NCBI RefSeq assembly: GCF_001267885.1
Contig: NZ_CP012382.1
Span: 7,551,001-7,615,000 of the forward strand
Direction: 5' to 3'
DNA: 64,000 nucleotides
Origin: Streptomyces ambofaciens ATCC 23877
Lineage (GTDB): Bacteria > Actinomycetota > Actinomycetes > Streptomycetales > Streptomycetaceae
Shown here: positions 26,873 through 37,200 of the stretch, in pieces
Numbering within the stretch: the first letter of the stretch is position 1
Layout: every line of letters starts with the position of its first letter
The notes under the pieces: generated by a model
The model's database searches: none
Seen by the model: only the letters and a program-made list of their open reading frames with translations
Told to the model about the DNA's origin: nothing
Translations under genes and position numbers: made by a program

Positions 26873-28228
26873 ATGTCACAGGTTCTTCCTGATGACGCAC
26901 CACCGGTCCACGACCTCATTGGCATCGGCTTCGGTCCGTCCAACGTGGCCATGGCCATCGCGCTCAGCGAGCACAACGCGGGCGTCGGCGGGCAGGAGGC
27001 GGTCACCGCCCGCTTCTTCGAGCAGCAGCCGCGCTTCGGCTGGCACCGCGGCATGCTCATCGACGACGCGACCATGCAGGTGTCCTTCCTCAAGGACCTG
27101 GTGACACTCCGGAACCCGGCCAGCGAGTTCAGCTTCCTCTGCTACCTGCAGAGCAAGGGGCGGCTGATCGACTTCATCAACCACAAGAACCTCTTCCCGC
27201 TCAGGGTGGAGTTCCACGACTACCTCGAGTGGGCCGCGGCCAAGGTCGACGACCTGGTCTCCTACGGTCACGAGGTGGTCGGCGTCGCACCCGTCGTGCG
27301 CGACGGAGCCGTGGAGCACCTGGAGGTGACGGTTCGCTCGGGAGAGGGTCTGGAGGTCCACCGGGCCCGCAACCTCGTCCTCGGCACCGGGCTGCGCCCC
27401 CTGATGCCGGAGGGCGTCGAGCGCGGCGACCGCGTCTGGCACAACTCCGAACTGCTGGCGAAGGTCGACGGGTTGGAGGGCACCTCCCCCGCGCGGTTCG
27501 TGGTCGTCGGCGCCGGACAGAGCGCCGCCGAGAACGTCGCCTACCTGCACCGCCGCTTCCCCCACGCCGAGGTCTGCGCGGTCTTCACCCGCTACGGCTA
27601 CAGCCCCGCCGACGACAGCGGCTTCGCCAACCGGATCTTCGACCCCGCCGCGGTCGACGAGTACTTCGCCGCACCCGGGAGCGTCAAACGCCGGCTGATG
27701 GACTACCACGGCAACACCAACTACTCCGTGGTGGACATCGACCTGATCGACGACCTGTACCGGCAGATGTACCGGGAGAAGGTCCTCGGGACCGAGCGGC
27801 TGCGCTTCCTCAACGTGTCCCGGCTCACCGACGTCAAGGAGACGCCGGACCGGGTCCGTGCCACCGTGAAGTCCCTCGTCACCGGCGAGGAGACCCTCCT
27901 GGACGCGGACGTCGTGGTCTTCGCCACCGGCTACAGCCCGGCCGACCCGCTCGGCCTGCTCGGCGAGGTCGCGGACCGCTGTCTCCGCGACGACGAGGGC
28001 CTGGTCCGCGTCGAGCGCGACTACCGCATCGCGACCGATCCGGACCTGCGCTGCGGCATCTACCTGCAGGGCGGCACGGAGCACACCCACGGCATCACGT
28101 CGTCGCTGCTGTCCAACACCGCCATCAGGGTCGGTGAGATCCTGGAGTCGCTCCTCGCCCGGGGCGTCAAGGCCGCATCCGACGAGGTCCGCACGGTCGC
28201 CGACGGAACCGGCAGCACGGCGCGTTAG
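26873..28228 (+). CDS. cchB: L-ornithine N5-monooxygenase (hydroxamate siderophore)
   Basis: 451 residues. FAD-binding GIGFGPSNVAMAIAL (residues 16-30), the NADPH-binding VVVGAGQSAAEN (about 210) and the ATGYSPADP motif (about 355) identify the lysine/ornithine N-hydroxylase family (IucD, PvdA, SidA). It makes N5-hydroxyornithine, the precursor of both the hydroxamate and the formyl-hydroxamate groups of coelichelin. It leads an operon with cchC, sharing the base of stop TAG with the next GTG. An iron box lies upstream. Divergent from cchA. Confidence 0.96.
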   Translation: MSQVLPDDAPPVHDLIGIGFGPSNVAMAIALSEHNAGVGGQEAVTARFFEQQPRFGWHRGMLIDDATMQVSFLKDLVTLRNPASEFSFLCYLQSKGRLIDFINHKNLFPLRVEFHDYLEWAAAKVDDLVSYGHEVVGVAPVVRDGAVEHLEVTVRSGEGLEVHRARNLVLGTGLRPLMPEGVERGDRVWHNSELLAKVDGLEGTSPARFVVVGAGQSAAENVAYLHRRFPHAEVCAVFTRYGYSPADDSGFANRIFDPAAVDEYFAAPGSVKRRLMDYHGNTNYSVVDIDLIDDLYRQMYREKVLGTERLRFLNVSRLTDVKETPDRVRATVKSLVTGEETLLDADVVVFATGYSPADPLGLLGEVADRCLRDDEGLVRVERDYRIATDPDLRCGIYLQGGTEHTHGITSSLLSNTAIRVGEILESLLARGVKAASDEVRTVADGTGSTAR

Positions 28229-29298
28229 TGTACGTCGCCATGACCACGACCGCGGTTGCCCGCCCCACGCCCGGGGGGACGACGAAGGCCCGCCGCAAGC
28301 GGGTGGTGGGGCTGGGCGTGCTCGCGTGTCTGCTCGTGGTCGCGGGAGCCGCGTCCCTGGCCGTCGGCGCGCGCGCCCTGACCCCCGCCGAGGTGTGGCA
28401 CGGCTTGTTCGCCGCGCCCGACGCCGATCAACGGCTCACCGAGATCAGGCTGATCGTGCGCACCGTGCGGGTACCCCGCACGGTGCTCGCGGTCGTGGCG
28501 GGCGTCGCCCTGGGAGTCGGCGGGGCCCTCATCCAGGGCTACACGCGCAACCCCATCGCCGACACGGGCTTGCTGGGGGTCAACTCCGGCGCCTCGTTCG
28601 CCGTGGTCTCGGGGATCGCCCTGTTCGGGCTCACCGACCCGTTCCAGTACGTCTGGCTGGCCTTCGCCGGCGCGGCGGTCGCGGGTGTCGTCGTGTTCGG
28701 CCTGGCGAGTATCGGCCGCGGCGCCGGCAACCCCCTGACGCTGGCCCTGGCGGGGCAGGGCGTGACCGTGTTCCTCGCGGCGATGACCACGGCGGTCGCG
28801 CTGACGGACAAGGCCTCGCTGAACGCGCTCCGGTTCTGGAACGCGGGCTCGGTGGCCGGCGTCGGGTTCGACGTCATCTGGCCGGTGACCGCCTTCATCG
28901 CGGCCGGACTGGTCCTCGCCCTCACCACCCTGCCCGCGGTCAACCTGCTCAACCTGGGCGACGACGTGGCGCGCGGCCTCGGGGTGAACGTCGCCCTGAT
29001 CCGGACCGTCGGCATCGTCTCCATCACCCTGCTCGCGGGCGCGGCCACCGCGGCGTGCGGCCCCATCGCGTTCATCGGCCTCATGGTGGCCCACGTGGCC
29101 CGGTACCTGACCGGGCCGGACTACCGCTGGCTGGTGCCGTACGCGGGTCTGCTCGGCGCTGTGATCCTGCTGGTCTGCGACATCGTGGGGCGCCTGGTGG
29201 TACGGCCGTCGGAGCTGGACGCGGGTGTGCTCGTCGCGCTCCTCGGCGCGCCGTTCTTCGCGGCCCTGGTGTGGCTCGGGAAGTTCAAGAACGCATGA
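28228..29298 (+). CDS. cchC: Ferric-siderophore ABC transporter permease (FecCD family)
   Basis: 356 residues if the GTG that overlaps the cchB stop (TAGTG) is used; an ATG 12 nt downstream (MTTTAVARP) is an equally possible start. FecCD-family permease with about ten membrane segments; family motifs are GVALGVGGALIQGYTRNPIADTGLLGVNSGAS-type in the first half (NP-x-A-x-x-x-LG) and AACGPIAFIGLMVAHVAR in the second. It forms a heterodimeric channel with CchD for ferric-coelichelin uptake, energised by CchE. Its stop overlaps the cchD start (ATGA). Confidence 0.94.
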   Translation: MYVAMTTTAVARPTPGGTTKARRKRVVGLGVLACLLVVAGAASLAVGARALTPAEVWHGLFAAPDADQRLTEIRLIVRTVRVPRTVLAVVAGVALGVGGALIQGYTRNPIADTGLLGVNSGASFAVVSGIALFGLTDPFQYVWLAFAGAAVAGVVVFGLASIGRGAGNPLTLALAGQGVTVFLAAMTTAVALTDKASLNALRFWNAGSVAGVGFDVIWPVTAFIAAGLVLALTTLPAVNLLNLGDDVARGLGVNVALIRTVGIVSITLLAGAATAACGPIAFIGLMVAHVARYLTGPDYRWLVPYAGLLGAVILLVCDIVGRLVVRPSELDAGVLVALLGAPFFAALVWLGKFKNA

Positions 29299-30398
29299 AC
29301 GGGGCGGAAGTGAAGCCGAGCGGGGCAGACGTGAAGGCGGACGCGGTGCACCCGAGGCCGGCGCTGACGCCGGGTGTGCGGTTCGGCCGGGTGTCGTTCG
29401 TGTGGCGGCCCTGGATCGCGTGCGTCACCCTGCTGCTGGCGGCGGCGGCCTTCCTGGTGTTCTGCCTGTCCATCGGCGTCGGGGACTTCCCCATCAGCGT
29501 GCCCCGGGTGGTCGCGACCCTCTTCGGCCGGGGCGAGCAGGTGGACGAGTTCGTGATCATGGACCTCCGGATGCCCCGCGCCCTGGCCGGGCTCGTCGTG
29601 GGGAGCGCGCTCGGGGTGTCCGGGGCGCTCACCCAGGCCATCGCGCGCAACCCGCTGGCCAGCCCGGACATCCTGGGCATCACCAGCGGCGCGAGCGCGG
29701 TCGCGGTGTTCCTGGTGACCGTGTCCGGCGGCACCGCCGCGGTGATCGCCGACGCCGTGGGCCTGTCCGCGGCGGCCCTCGCGGGAGGCCTCGGTACCGG
29801 CCTGCTCGTGTACTTCCTGGCATGGCGCCGGGGGGTCGACGGCTTCCGGCTGATCCTGATCGGCATCTCCGTGAGCGCCGCGATGCAGGCGATCACGACC
29901 TGGCTGCTCGTCACGGCCGACATCCGGGACGTGGCACGGGCCCAGGCCTGGTTGGTCGGCTCCCTGGACAACCGGTCGTGGGACGAGGTCCGGGTGGCTG
30001 TCTGGGGCACGCTGGCTCTGCTCGTGGTCGTCACCTGCGTCTCCTTCCAGTTCAAGCCCCTCCACTTCGGCGACGAGATCGCCGCGGGCCTCGGCGTCCG
30101 GTACTCGGCGGTGCGGGCGGTGCTGCTGCTGTGCGCCGTGCTGCTCGCCGGTGTGGCGGTGAGCGCGGCGGGCCCGGTCCCGTTCGTCGCGCTGGTGGCG
30201 CCGCAGGTGGCGATGCGTCTGGCGAGGTGCCCGACGCCGCCGATGGCGGCCTCCGCCATGGTCGGGGCGCTGCTGCTGATCGGCTCCGACCTGGTCGCGC
30301 GCACGGCGCTGCCGGTCTCGCTGCCGGTCGGCGTGGTGACCGCGGCGATCGGCGGCCCTTTCCTCGTCTATCTGCTGGTGCGGGCGAACCGCCGATAG
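29295..30398 (+). CDS. cchD: Ferric-siderophore ABC transporter permease (FecCD family)
   Basis: 367 residues beginning at the ATG that overlaps the cchC stop by 4 nt. A 37-residue hydrophilic N-terminus precedes the first membrane segment. Conserved FecCD motifs are RMPRALAGLVVGSALGVSGA, ARNPLASPDILGITSGAS and AGPVPFVALVAPQVA. Partner of CchC in the ferric-coelichelin import channel. The sequence is translationally coupled to cchC, and an iron box follows immediately after its stop, ahead of cchE. Confidence 0.94.
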   Translation: MNGAEVKPSGADVKADAVHPRPALTPGVRFGRVSFVWRPWIACVTLLLAAAAFLVFCLSIGVGDFPISVPRVVATLFGRGEQVDEFVIMDLRMPRALAGLVVGSALGVSGALTQAIARNPLASPDILGITSGASAVAVFLVTVSGGTAAVIADAVGLSAAALAGGLGTGLLVYFLAWRRGVDGFRLILIGISVSAAMQAITTWLLVTADIRDVARAQAWLVGSLDNRSWDEVRVAVWGTLALLVVVTCVSFQFKPLHFGDEIAAGLGVRYSAVRAVLLLCAVLLAGVAVSAAGPVPFVALVAPQVAMRLARCPTPPMAASAMVGALLLIGSDLVARTALPVSLPVGVVTAAIGGPFLVYLLVRANRR

Positions 30399-30406
30399 CT
30401 GGTACA

Positions 30407-30425
30407 AAGTAAGGCAAGCCTAAAG
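30407..30425. promoter_or_regulatory. Iron box before cchE
   Basis: AAGTAAGGCAAGCCTAAAG, centred on TAAGGC-AA-GCCTAA, between the cchD stop and the cchE start (30436). It is one of several internal iron boxes and suggests a separate iron-controlled promoter inside the import operon. Confidence 0.75.
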
Positions 30426-30435
30426 AGGGGGCCTT

Positions 30436-31293
30436 GTGGTCGTACAGTCCATCGCCGGAGTGAAGTCCGGGGCCGACGACGTCTCACGGCTGACGGCCAG
30501 GGGCGTCACGGTCGGGTACGGCACCCGGACGGTCATCGACGCGCTCGACGTCGCGATCCCGCCCGGGGTGATCACCACGATCATCGGCCCCAACGGCTGC
30601 GGGAAGTCGACGCTCCTGCGCACCTTGTCGCGGCTGCTCAAGCCGACGAGGGGGACGGTCGTGCTGGACGGCGAGGACATCGGCACCCTCAGGACCAGGG
30701 ACGTGGCGAAGAAGCTCGGTCTGCTGCCGCAGGCGCCCGTCGCGCCGGACGGACTGACGGTGTCCGACCTGGTCGCCAGGGGGCGTCACCCCCACCAGAG
30801 CTGGCTGCGGCAGTGGTCGTCGGACGACGCCGCCGTGGTGGAGCGCGCGCTGGCGATGACCGGGGTGGCCGACCTCGCCGACCGCCCGGTGGACTCGCTG
30901 TCGGGTGGCCAACGCCAGCGCGTCTGGATCTCGATGACCCTCGCCCAGGGCACCGACCTGCTGCTCCTCGACGAACCGACCACCTACCTGGACCTGGCGC
31001 ACGCCATCGACGTGCTCGACCTGGTGGACGACCTGCACGAGTCGGGGTGCACCGTGATCATGGTGCTGCACGACCTCAACCTCGCCACGCGCTACAGCGA
31101 CAACCTCGTCGTCATGCGCGAGGGCGCGATCCTGGCGCAGGGGCACCCGCGGGACGTCGTCACCGCCGAGCTGCTCAGGGAGGCCTTCGGACTGCGTGCC
31201 CGGGTGATCGACGACCCCGTGGGGGACCGGCCGCTGATCGTGCCGATCGGGCGTACCCACGCCGAACTCGACCGAGAGGCACCAGAGTTGTGA
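30436..31293 (+). CDS. cchE: Ferric-siderophore ABC transporter ATP-binding protein
   Basis: 285 residues, GTG start with AGAGGGGG upstream. Walker A GPNGCGKST (about residue 54), Q-loop LLPQAPVAPDG, signature LSGGQRQR (about 155), Walker B LLLLDEPTTYLD and switch His in VLHDLN are all intact, as in FepC/FhuC. It powers CchC/CchD import of the iron complex delivered by the lipoprotein CchF. An iron box lies just upstream and another just after its stop. Confidence 0.95.
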   Translation: MVVQSIAGVKSGADDVSRLTARGVTVGYGTRTVIDALDVAIPPGVITTIIGPNGCGKSTLLRTLSRLLKPTRGTVVLDGEDIGTLRTRDVAKKLGLLPQAPVAPDGLTVSDLVARGRHPHQSWLRQWSSDDAAVVERALAMTGVADLADRPVDSLSGGQRQRVWISMTLAQGTDLLLLDEPTTYLDLAHAIDVLDLVDDLHESGCTVIMVLHDLNLATRYSDNLVVMREGAILAQGHPRDVVTAELLREAFGLRARVIDDPVGDRPLIVPIGRTHAELDREAPEL

Positions 31294-31296
31294 GAG

Positions 31297-31315
31297 TGAG
31301 GGTAGGCTAACCTCA
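31297..31315. promoter_or_regulatory. Iron box before cchF
   Basis: TGAGGGTAGGCTAACCTCA, inside the wider inverted repeat GTGAGG...CCTCAC (31296-31316), starting 4 nt after the cchE stop. A weaker second copy (TAAGG...CCTTA) follows at 31327-31344. Confidence 0.82.
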
Positions 31316-31386
31316 CTCCGGCGCGGTAAGGTTTGCTGCCCTTAGACGGGGGCGCAGTGGACAGCGCGACAGCAAGGGATCTGCGG

Positions 31387-32451
31387 ATGCTCCTCCTTAG
31401 AACGACGCGTACGAAGCCCTGGCGGCGGTGGGCGGCCGCACTGTCCGCCGCCACCCTCGGCGTCGGGCTCCTCGCGGGCTGCGGTTCCGACTCGGACGAC
31501 TCGAACGACTCGGCGGACAACGCGGGCAACGACACCTCGGCCGCCGCCGGCGCCTTCCCGGTCACCGTGGAGCACGCGTTCGGAACGACGAAGGTCACCG
31601 AGGCTCCCGAGCGGGTCGTCACCGTCGGCTACACGGACGACCAGACCGTCCTGGCCTTCGGCATCAAGCCGGTCGGCATGGTCGACCAGTACCCGAACCC
31701 GGCCGGCCAGAGCCCCGACATCAACACCCAGTGGCCCTGGGTGAAGGAGAAGTGGGGCGACACCAAGCCCGAGGTCGTCATGAAGAACGGCGACTCCGGC
31801 CCCAACTTCGAGAAGATCGCCGCCCTGCGCCCCGACCTGATCATCGCGGTCTACTCCGAGATCGACCAGGCCGCCTACGACAAGCTCTCGAAGATCGCCC
31901 CGACGGTGGGCCGCACCAAGGCGGAGAAGGAGCCCTTCAGCGCTCCGTGGCAGGACAACGCGCTCCACATCGCCAAGACGCTCGGCAAGGCCGAGGAGGG
32001 CGAGAAGATGGTGGCCGACATCCAGGGCAAGCTCGACACGGCCAAGAAGGCCCACCCCGAGTTCGCCGGTCGCACCGCCGTGGTGCTGTCCTGGTACGAG
32101 GACGCGGTGGCCCCGTTCACCTCCACCGACGTACGCGGACGGCTCGTCACGGGCCTCGGCTACACCTACCAGACCGAGATCGACAAGGTCGCGGACGGCA
32201 ACTTCTACACGACGCTCTCCCCGGAGCGCGTCGACCTGGTCGACGTCGACCGCGTTTTCGTCATCAACGACAAGGCCGACCAGGACGCACTGAAGAAGTT
32301 CGAGCTCTTCACCAACCTGGACGCCGTCAAGAACGGCAAGGTGTCGTACCTGCTCGACAGCGAGGGCCCGGCCGTCGGCGCCGCCATCTCCCAGGGGACG
32401 CTGCTGTCGATGCCGTACGCCATCGACGAACTCGTCAAGTCGGCCGGGTAG
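31387..32451 (+). CDS. cchF: Ferric-siderophore-binding lipoprotein
   Basis: 354 residues from the ATG with AAGGGA 7 nt upstream; an in-frame GTG at 31357 is the alternative. Signal peptide and lipobox GLLAGC (Cys about residue 28), then a Ser/Asp-rich spacer and a two-lobe FecB/FepB-type fold: VTVEHAFGTTKVTEAPERVVTVGYTDDQTVLAFGIKPVG-like start, ALRPDLIIAVYSEID, a long helix and VDLVDVDRVFVI. Membrane-anchored receptor that hands ferric-coelichelin to CchC/D/E. Two iron boxes precede it. Confidence 0.95.
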   Translation: MLLLRTTRTKPWRRWAAALSAATLGVGLLAGCGSDSDDSNDSADNAGNDTSAAAGAFPVTVEHAFGTTKVTEAPERVVTVGYTDDQTVLAFGIKPVGMVDQYPNPAGQSPDINTQWPWVKEKWGDTKPEVVMKNGDSGPNFEKIAALRPDLIIAVYSEIDQAAYDKLSKIAPTVGRTKAEKEPFSAPWQDNALHIAKTLGKAEEGEKMVADIQGKLDTAKKAHPEFAGRTAVVLSWYEDAVAPFTSTDVRGRLVTGLGYTYQTEIDKVADGNFYTTLSPERVDLVDVDRVFVINDKADQDALKKFELFTNLDAVKNGKVSYLLDSEGPAVGAAISQGTLLSMPYAIDELVKSAG

Positions 32452-32453
32452 GT

Positions 32454-34241
32454 GTGACCGGCACGGACACGCGCGTCGCCCCGGCGGCCCTGCGTACGGC
32501 GACCGGACGCGAGGCCGGCCGATGGGTCGCGGCCCACTGCCGCGAGGTGCCCTGGCTGACGCTCACCACCGTCCTCACGACGGTGGCCGGAGCGGCGCTC
32601 CAGGTACTTCCGGTGCTGCTGCTCGGCCGGGTGGTCGACGCGGTGGTCGAGGGGGAGTCGCAGTCGGTCCTGGTCACGATCGGAGCCCTGATGGTGGCCG
32701 CGGCGCTGCTCGGCGCGGCGGCCACCGCGGTGTCGACCTATCTGATCGGGCGGCTGGGCGCCGACCTGCTCGCCCGGCTGAGGGAGGGCGCCGTGCGGGC
32801 CGTGCTCGGGATGCCCAGCACCCGGATCGAGCAGGTCGGCCGCGGAGACGTGCTGTCCCGGGTCGGTGACGACGTCGCCGTGATCTCCAAGGGCATCAGG
32901 ACGGCGGTCCCCACCGTGTTCTCGGCGGGGGTCCTGGTGGTCATCGCCACGGCCGGCATGTTCGGACTGGACTGGCGCCTGGGGCTGGCGGGCGCCGGCG
33001 CGCTGCCCGCGTACGCGCTGGCCCTGCGCTGGTACCTGCCCCGGTCCGCCCCGCTGTACCGCAGGCAGCGGGTGGCCCAGGCCGACCGGGCCCAGGCCCT
33101 GATCAGCGGGTTGAACGGCATCGAGACGGTGCGGGCGTACCGGCTCGAAGGTGCCTTCCGCGAGAAGGTCACCGCCGAGTCGTGGCGGGTGCGTGACCTC
33201 GGCATCGAGGTGTTCCGCTTCTTCGGCCGCTTCGTCGGCCGGGAGAACCGCGCCGAGTTCATCGGCCTGACCTTGATCCTCGTGGTGGGCTACGCCCTCC
33301 TGGAGGCCGGCGCCGCGAGCCTGGGGGAGGTGTCGGCCGCCCCGTTGCTCTTCCACCGGCTGTTCACCCCGCTGGGCGCCATCATGTTCACCTTCGACGA
33401 GGCGCAGAAGTCGGGTGCCAGCCTGACCCGGCTGGTGGGGGTCCTCGGGGAGGACGCCGAGGACCGGCTGGTGGGCGACGCGTCCGTGGCGCGGGCCGGT
33501 GTCGCCCCCCGCCCGGTGACGGTGGAGGGGCTGACGTTCCGTTACCCCGGCAGCGAGGAGCCGGTGCTCAGGGAGGTCGACCTGACGATCCCGGCGGGGG
33601 GCTCGCTGGCCCTCGTGGGGGCGACGGGTGCCGGCAAGACGACCCTGGCCGCGCTGATCGCGGGCGTCGGGACCCCGCAGGCCGGGTCGGTACGCGTCGG
33701 GCAGACCGATCTGGCGGGCCTGGACGAGGCCGGGGCCCGGGCCCTGGTGAGCATCCTGACCCAGGAGACGCACGTGTTCTCCGGTCCGCTCGCCGACGAC
33801 CTGCGGCTGGCCGCGCCGGAGGCGACCGACGCCGAACTCATGGACGCGTTGCGCACGGTCGGCGCGGACGGGTGGGTCCGCGCGCTGCCCGAGGGCCTGG
33901 ACACCACGGTCGGTGAGGGCGGCGAGCGTCTCGACGTCACCAAGGTCGCCCAGATCGCCCTGGCCCGGCTGGTGCTGAGCCGGTCCCCGGTGGTGGTGCT
34001 GGACGAGTCGACCGCGGAGGCGGGCAGCGAGGGCGCCGCCGAGCTGGAACGGGCCGTGCTGGCGGCCTGCGCCGGCCGGACCACGTTGTTCGTGGCGCAC
34101 CGGCTGACCCAGGCGATGGCGGCGGACCGGATCGCCGTGCTCGACGCGGGGCGCGTCGTGGAACAGGGAACGCACCAGGAGCTGGTGGCGCTGGGCGGCC
34201 GGTACGCACGGCTGTGGCGAGCCTGGCGCGAGGGTAGTTAG
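32454..34241 (+). CDS. cchG: Half-size ABC exporter with non-canonical signature motif
   Basis: 595 residues, GTG start 3 nt after the cchF stop. N-terminal ABC-exporter membrane domain (six helices, about 30-315) and C-terminal ATPase. Walker A GATGAGKTT (about 389), Walker B VVVLDES (about 516) and switch His VAHRL are intact, but the LSGGQ signature is replaced by ERLDVTKVAQIALAR: the LSGGQRQ core reads LDVTKVA. CchI shows the reverse pattern, so the two probably pair. Role inferred: export of desferri-coelichelin, or of the ferric complex's precursor. It is cotranscribed with cchF and its stop overlaps an iron box. Confidence 0.9.
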   Translation: MTGTDTRVAPAALRTATGREAGRWVAAHCREVPWLTLTTVLTTVAGAALQVLPVLLLGRVVDAVVEGESQSVLVTIGALMVAAALLGAAATAVSTYLIGRLGADLLARLREGAVRAVLGMPSTRIEQVGRGDVLSRVGDDVAVISKGIRTAVPTVFSAGVLVVIATAGMFGLDWRLGLAGAGALPAYALALRWYLPRSAPLYRRQRVAQADRAQALISGLNGIETVRAYRLEGAFREKVTAESWRVRDLGIEVFRFFGRFVGRENRAEFIGLTLILVVGYALLEAGAASLGEVSAAPLLFHRLFTPLGAIMFTFDEAQKSGASLTRLVGVLGEDAEDRLVGDASVARAGVAPRPVTVEGLTFRYPGSEEPVLREVDLTIPAGGSLALVGATGAGKTTLAALIAGVGTPQAGSVRVGQTDLAGLDEAGARALVSILTQETHVFSGPLADDLRLAAPEATDAELMDALRTVGADGWVRALPEGLDTTVGEGGERLDVTKVAQIALARLVLSRSPVVVLDESTAEAGSEGAAELERAVLAACAGRTTLFVAHRLTQAMAADRIAVLDAGRVVEQGTHQELVALGGRYARLWRAWREGS

Positions 34242-34256
34242 GTAAGCCTAAGTTCC
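34238..34256. promoter_or_regulatory. Iron box before cchH
   Basis: TTAGGTAAGCCTAAGTTCC, with TTAGG-TAAG-CCTAA at its core, overlapping the stop codon of cchG and lying 43 nt before the cchH start. It gives the NRPS gene its own iron-regulated promoter. Confidence 0.85.
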
Positions 34257-34298
34257 GTTAGCCTGCCGTCATTCCTTTGAAGGGGCGTTGAGTCTTCG

Positions 34299-37200
34299 AT
34301 GATGGAACCGAGCGCTCGTCTCGTACGGCTTTCTCCCAGGCAGCTGGCCGACATCCGCCGGCGCGCCGGCGACTTCACCGACCGGACCATCGCGCGGGCC
34401 TGCGCCCTCGGGCTCTCGTACTGGGCGACGGGCCGGAGCCCCGACGGACTCGACCTCACCCCCGGCACCCTGTTCGCCGACGTGCTCGGCTGGGTCGACA
34501 ACGGCGGCGGCGGAGCGAGCGGCCGGCACGCCGGAGAGGACGGCCGGAGCGTGCCGCTGCCGCAGGGCGTCGCACCGGACGACGCACGTCTCGCACTGGA
34601 CGACCTGGCCGACTTCCCGGACCGGCCCATCGGGACCATCGGCCCGTCCACCGCGGCGCAGCGGCGCCGCCGGCTGGCCGAGTGGAACGACACCCGGGCC
34701 GACCGGGTCCGCCCGACCCTGGTGGAGATGTTCCGGGAGCAGGCGCGGACCAGACCGGACGCCGTCGCCGTGGTCGACGAGCACCGGACGCTGACCTACC
34801 GCCAGGCCGACGAGCTCTCCGGCCAGTTGGCCCACCACCTCGTCGCACGCGGACTCACCGCCGAACAGGTCGTCGGCATCTCCCTGGAACGCTCCGCCGA
34901 CATGGTGATCGGCCTCCTCGGCGTGCTCCGGGCCGGCTGTGCCTTCGTGCCGCTCGACCCGCACTGGCCCGCCGCGCGCCGGGCCGTCGTCGTCGAGGAC
35001 GCCCGAGTCGTGCTCCAGCTCAGCGCCTCCGGCGAGCACGCGGCGGGGGAGCCGGAGGCCGTGGCCGTCGACCTCGGTGACTGGCGGTTCGGTTCCCGGC
35101 CGTCCGCGGGGGGCGAGGTCGCCGTCCCCGGCGACGCCCTGGCCTACGTGATCTTCACCTCCGGCTCGACCGGACGCCCCAAGGGCGCGATGATCCGGCA
35201 CGAAGCGATCAGCGAGCGGCTGCTGTGGCAGGTCCACGAGATCCTGGGGTTCGGCCACGACGACGCCTCGCTCTTCAAGGCGCCGCTGTCCTTCGACATC
35301 TCCGTCAACGAGATCTTCCTGCCGCTGGTGTCCGGTGCCCGGCTGGTGGTCCTGCGCCCCGGTGGCGAACGCGACCCGCACCACCTGCTGAGCGTGATAG
35401 CCGAGCAGCGCGTCACCTTCACGTACCTGGTGTCGTCCATGCTGGACGTGCTGCTGGAGATCGCGGGCGACTCCGGGCGCCTCGACAGCCTGCGGCACGT
35501 CTGGTGCGGCGGCGAGGTGCTCACCCCCGAGCTGTACGAACGGTTCCGCACCCGGCTCGACATCCCCATGTACCACGGCTACGGCCCCGCGGAGACGACC
35601 ATCGGCGTCTCGCACGTGATCTACCGGGGCGCGGCCGAACGCCTGTCCACGTCGATCGGCAAGGCCAACCCCAACACCCAGTTGTACGTCCTGGACGACG
35701 AACTGCGCCCGGTCCCGGTCGGCGTCGGCGGCGAACTCTACGTCGGCGGGTTCCTCCTGGGGCGCGGATACGTGAACGCACCCGCCCTGACGGCCTCCCG
35801 GTTCGTGGCGAACCCCTTCGCCGACGACGGGTCCCGGCTGTACCGGACCGGCGACCTCGCGCGCTTCGCCCCCGACGGTTCGCTGGACTTCCTCGGCCGG
35901 GCCGACAACCAGGTCAAGATCCGCGGGATGCGGCTGGAGATCGAGGACGTCGAGGTCGGCCTCGCCGAGCACCCCGGAGTGCGGCACACCTGCGTCGTCG
36001 CGAAGAGGAACAGCGCCGGCGGCACCTACCTGGTGGGGTACGTGATCCCGGCCGCCGGGCACGAAGACCTGCGGGCGGCCGACGTCAAGGCGTGGGCCGG
36101 CACGCACCTGGTGGAGTACATGGTGCCCGCCCACATCGTCGTGATGACACGGTTCCCGCTCACCGCGAACGGCAAGCTGGACCGCCACGCGCTGCCCGAA
36201 CCCGAGCTCGCGACGGCCTCGATCGTCCCGCCCACCACCGAGAACGAGCGCGCGGTGTGCACGGCGGTCGCGACCCTGCTCCGGCTGGAGGCGGTCGGTG
36301 TCGACCAGGACTTCTTCCAGCTCGGCGGAGACAGCATCCTCGCCATCTCGCTGCTGAGCGCCCTGCGCGACGCGGGGCTCCACGTCACGGCACGGCAGAT
36401 CTTCACCCACAGCACCGTGGGCGCACTGGCGGCGGTGGCTGCCCGGGAGGACACGGCCGTCGTGGACCACCACGACGTCGCCACCGGCTCCGTCGTCGCC
36501 TCGCCCATCGTGCAGTGGCTCGGCGAGACCACGGACGCGATCGACGGCTTCGTGCAGTCGGTCGTGCTGAACACCCCCGCGGAGCTGACTCCCGCGGCTC
36601 TCGACGAGATCCTCGCCGCCCTGGTCGGCCACCACGCCATGCTCCGCGCCGAGCTGGTGCGCGGGGAGCGCTGGAGCTTCACCGTCCCGGAGGCGCACCG
36701 GTCCGCCGCGCCGTGGCAGGAGAGCGACCTGCCCCTCGACGCGTGCGTCGCGCTCGCCACCGACGGACTGGACCCGGAGAGCGGTGTGATGCTGCGGGCC
36801 GTCTGGCGTCGGGCGGCACGGCAACTGGTCGTGGTCGTCCACCACGTGGTGATCGACGGCGTGTCCTGGCGGGTCCTCATGGAGGACCTGGCCACGGCGT
36901 GGCGGCAGCTCTCCTCGGGCGCCCCGATCGAACTGCCCGCCGTGGGCACGTCGTTCCGGCGCTGGACCCGGTTGCTGGAGCATGCGGCCTTCGACGCGGA
37001 CAGCGCCTACTACCGGCGCCCCCTGCCGGGAGCGGACCTGCCCCTGGGCAGGCGGCCCCTCACCGAGGCGGACACCGTGGCACGGGAACGGACCCGGACC
37101 GTGTCGGTCGGCCCCGAGGTCACGGCCGCCCTGCTGGGCGAGACACCCGCGAAGTTCCACGCCGGCGTCAACGACGTGCTGCTGACCGCCCTGGCCGTCG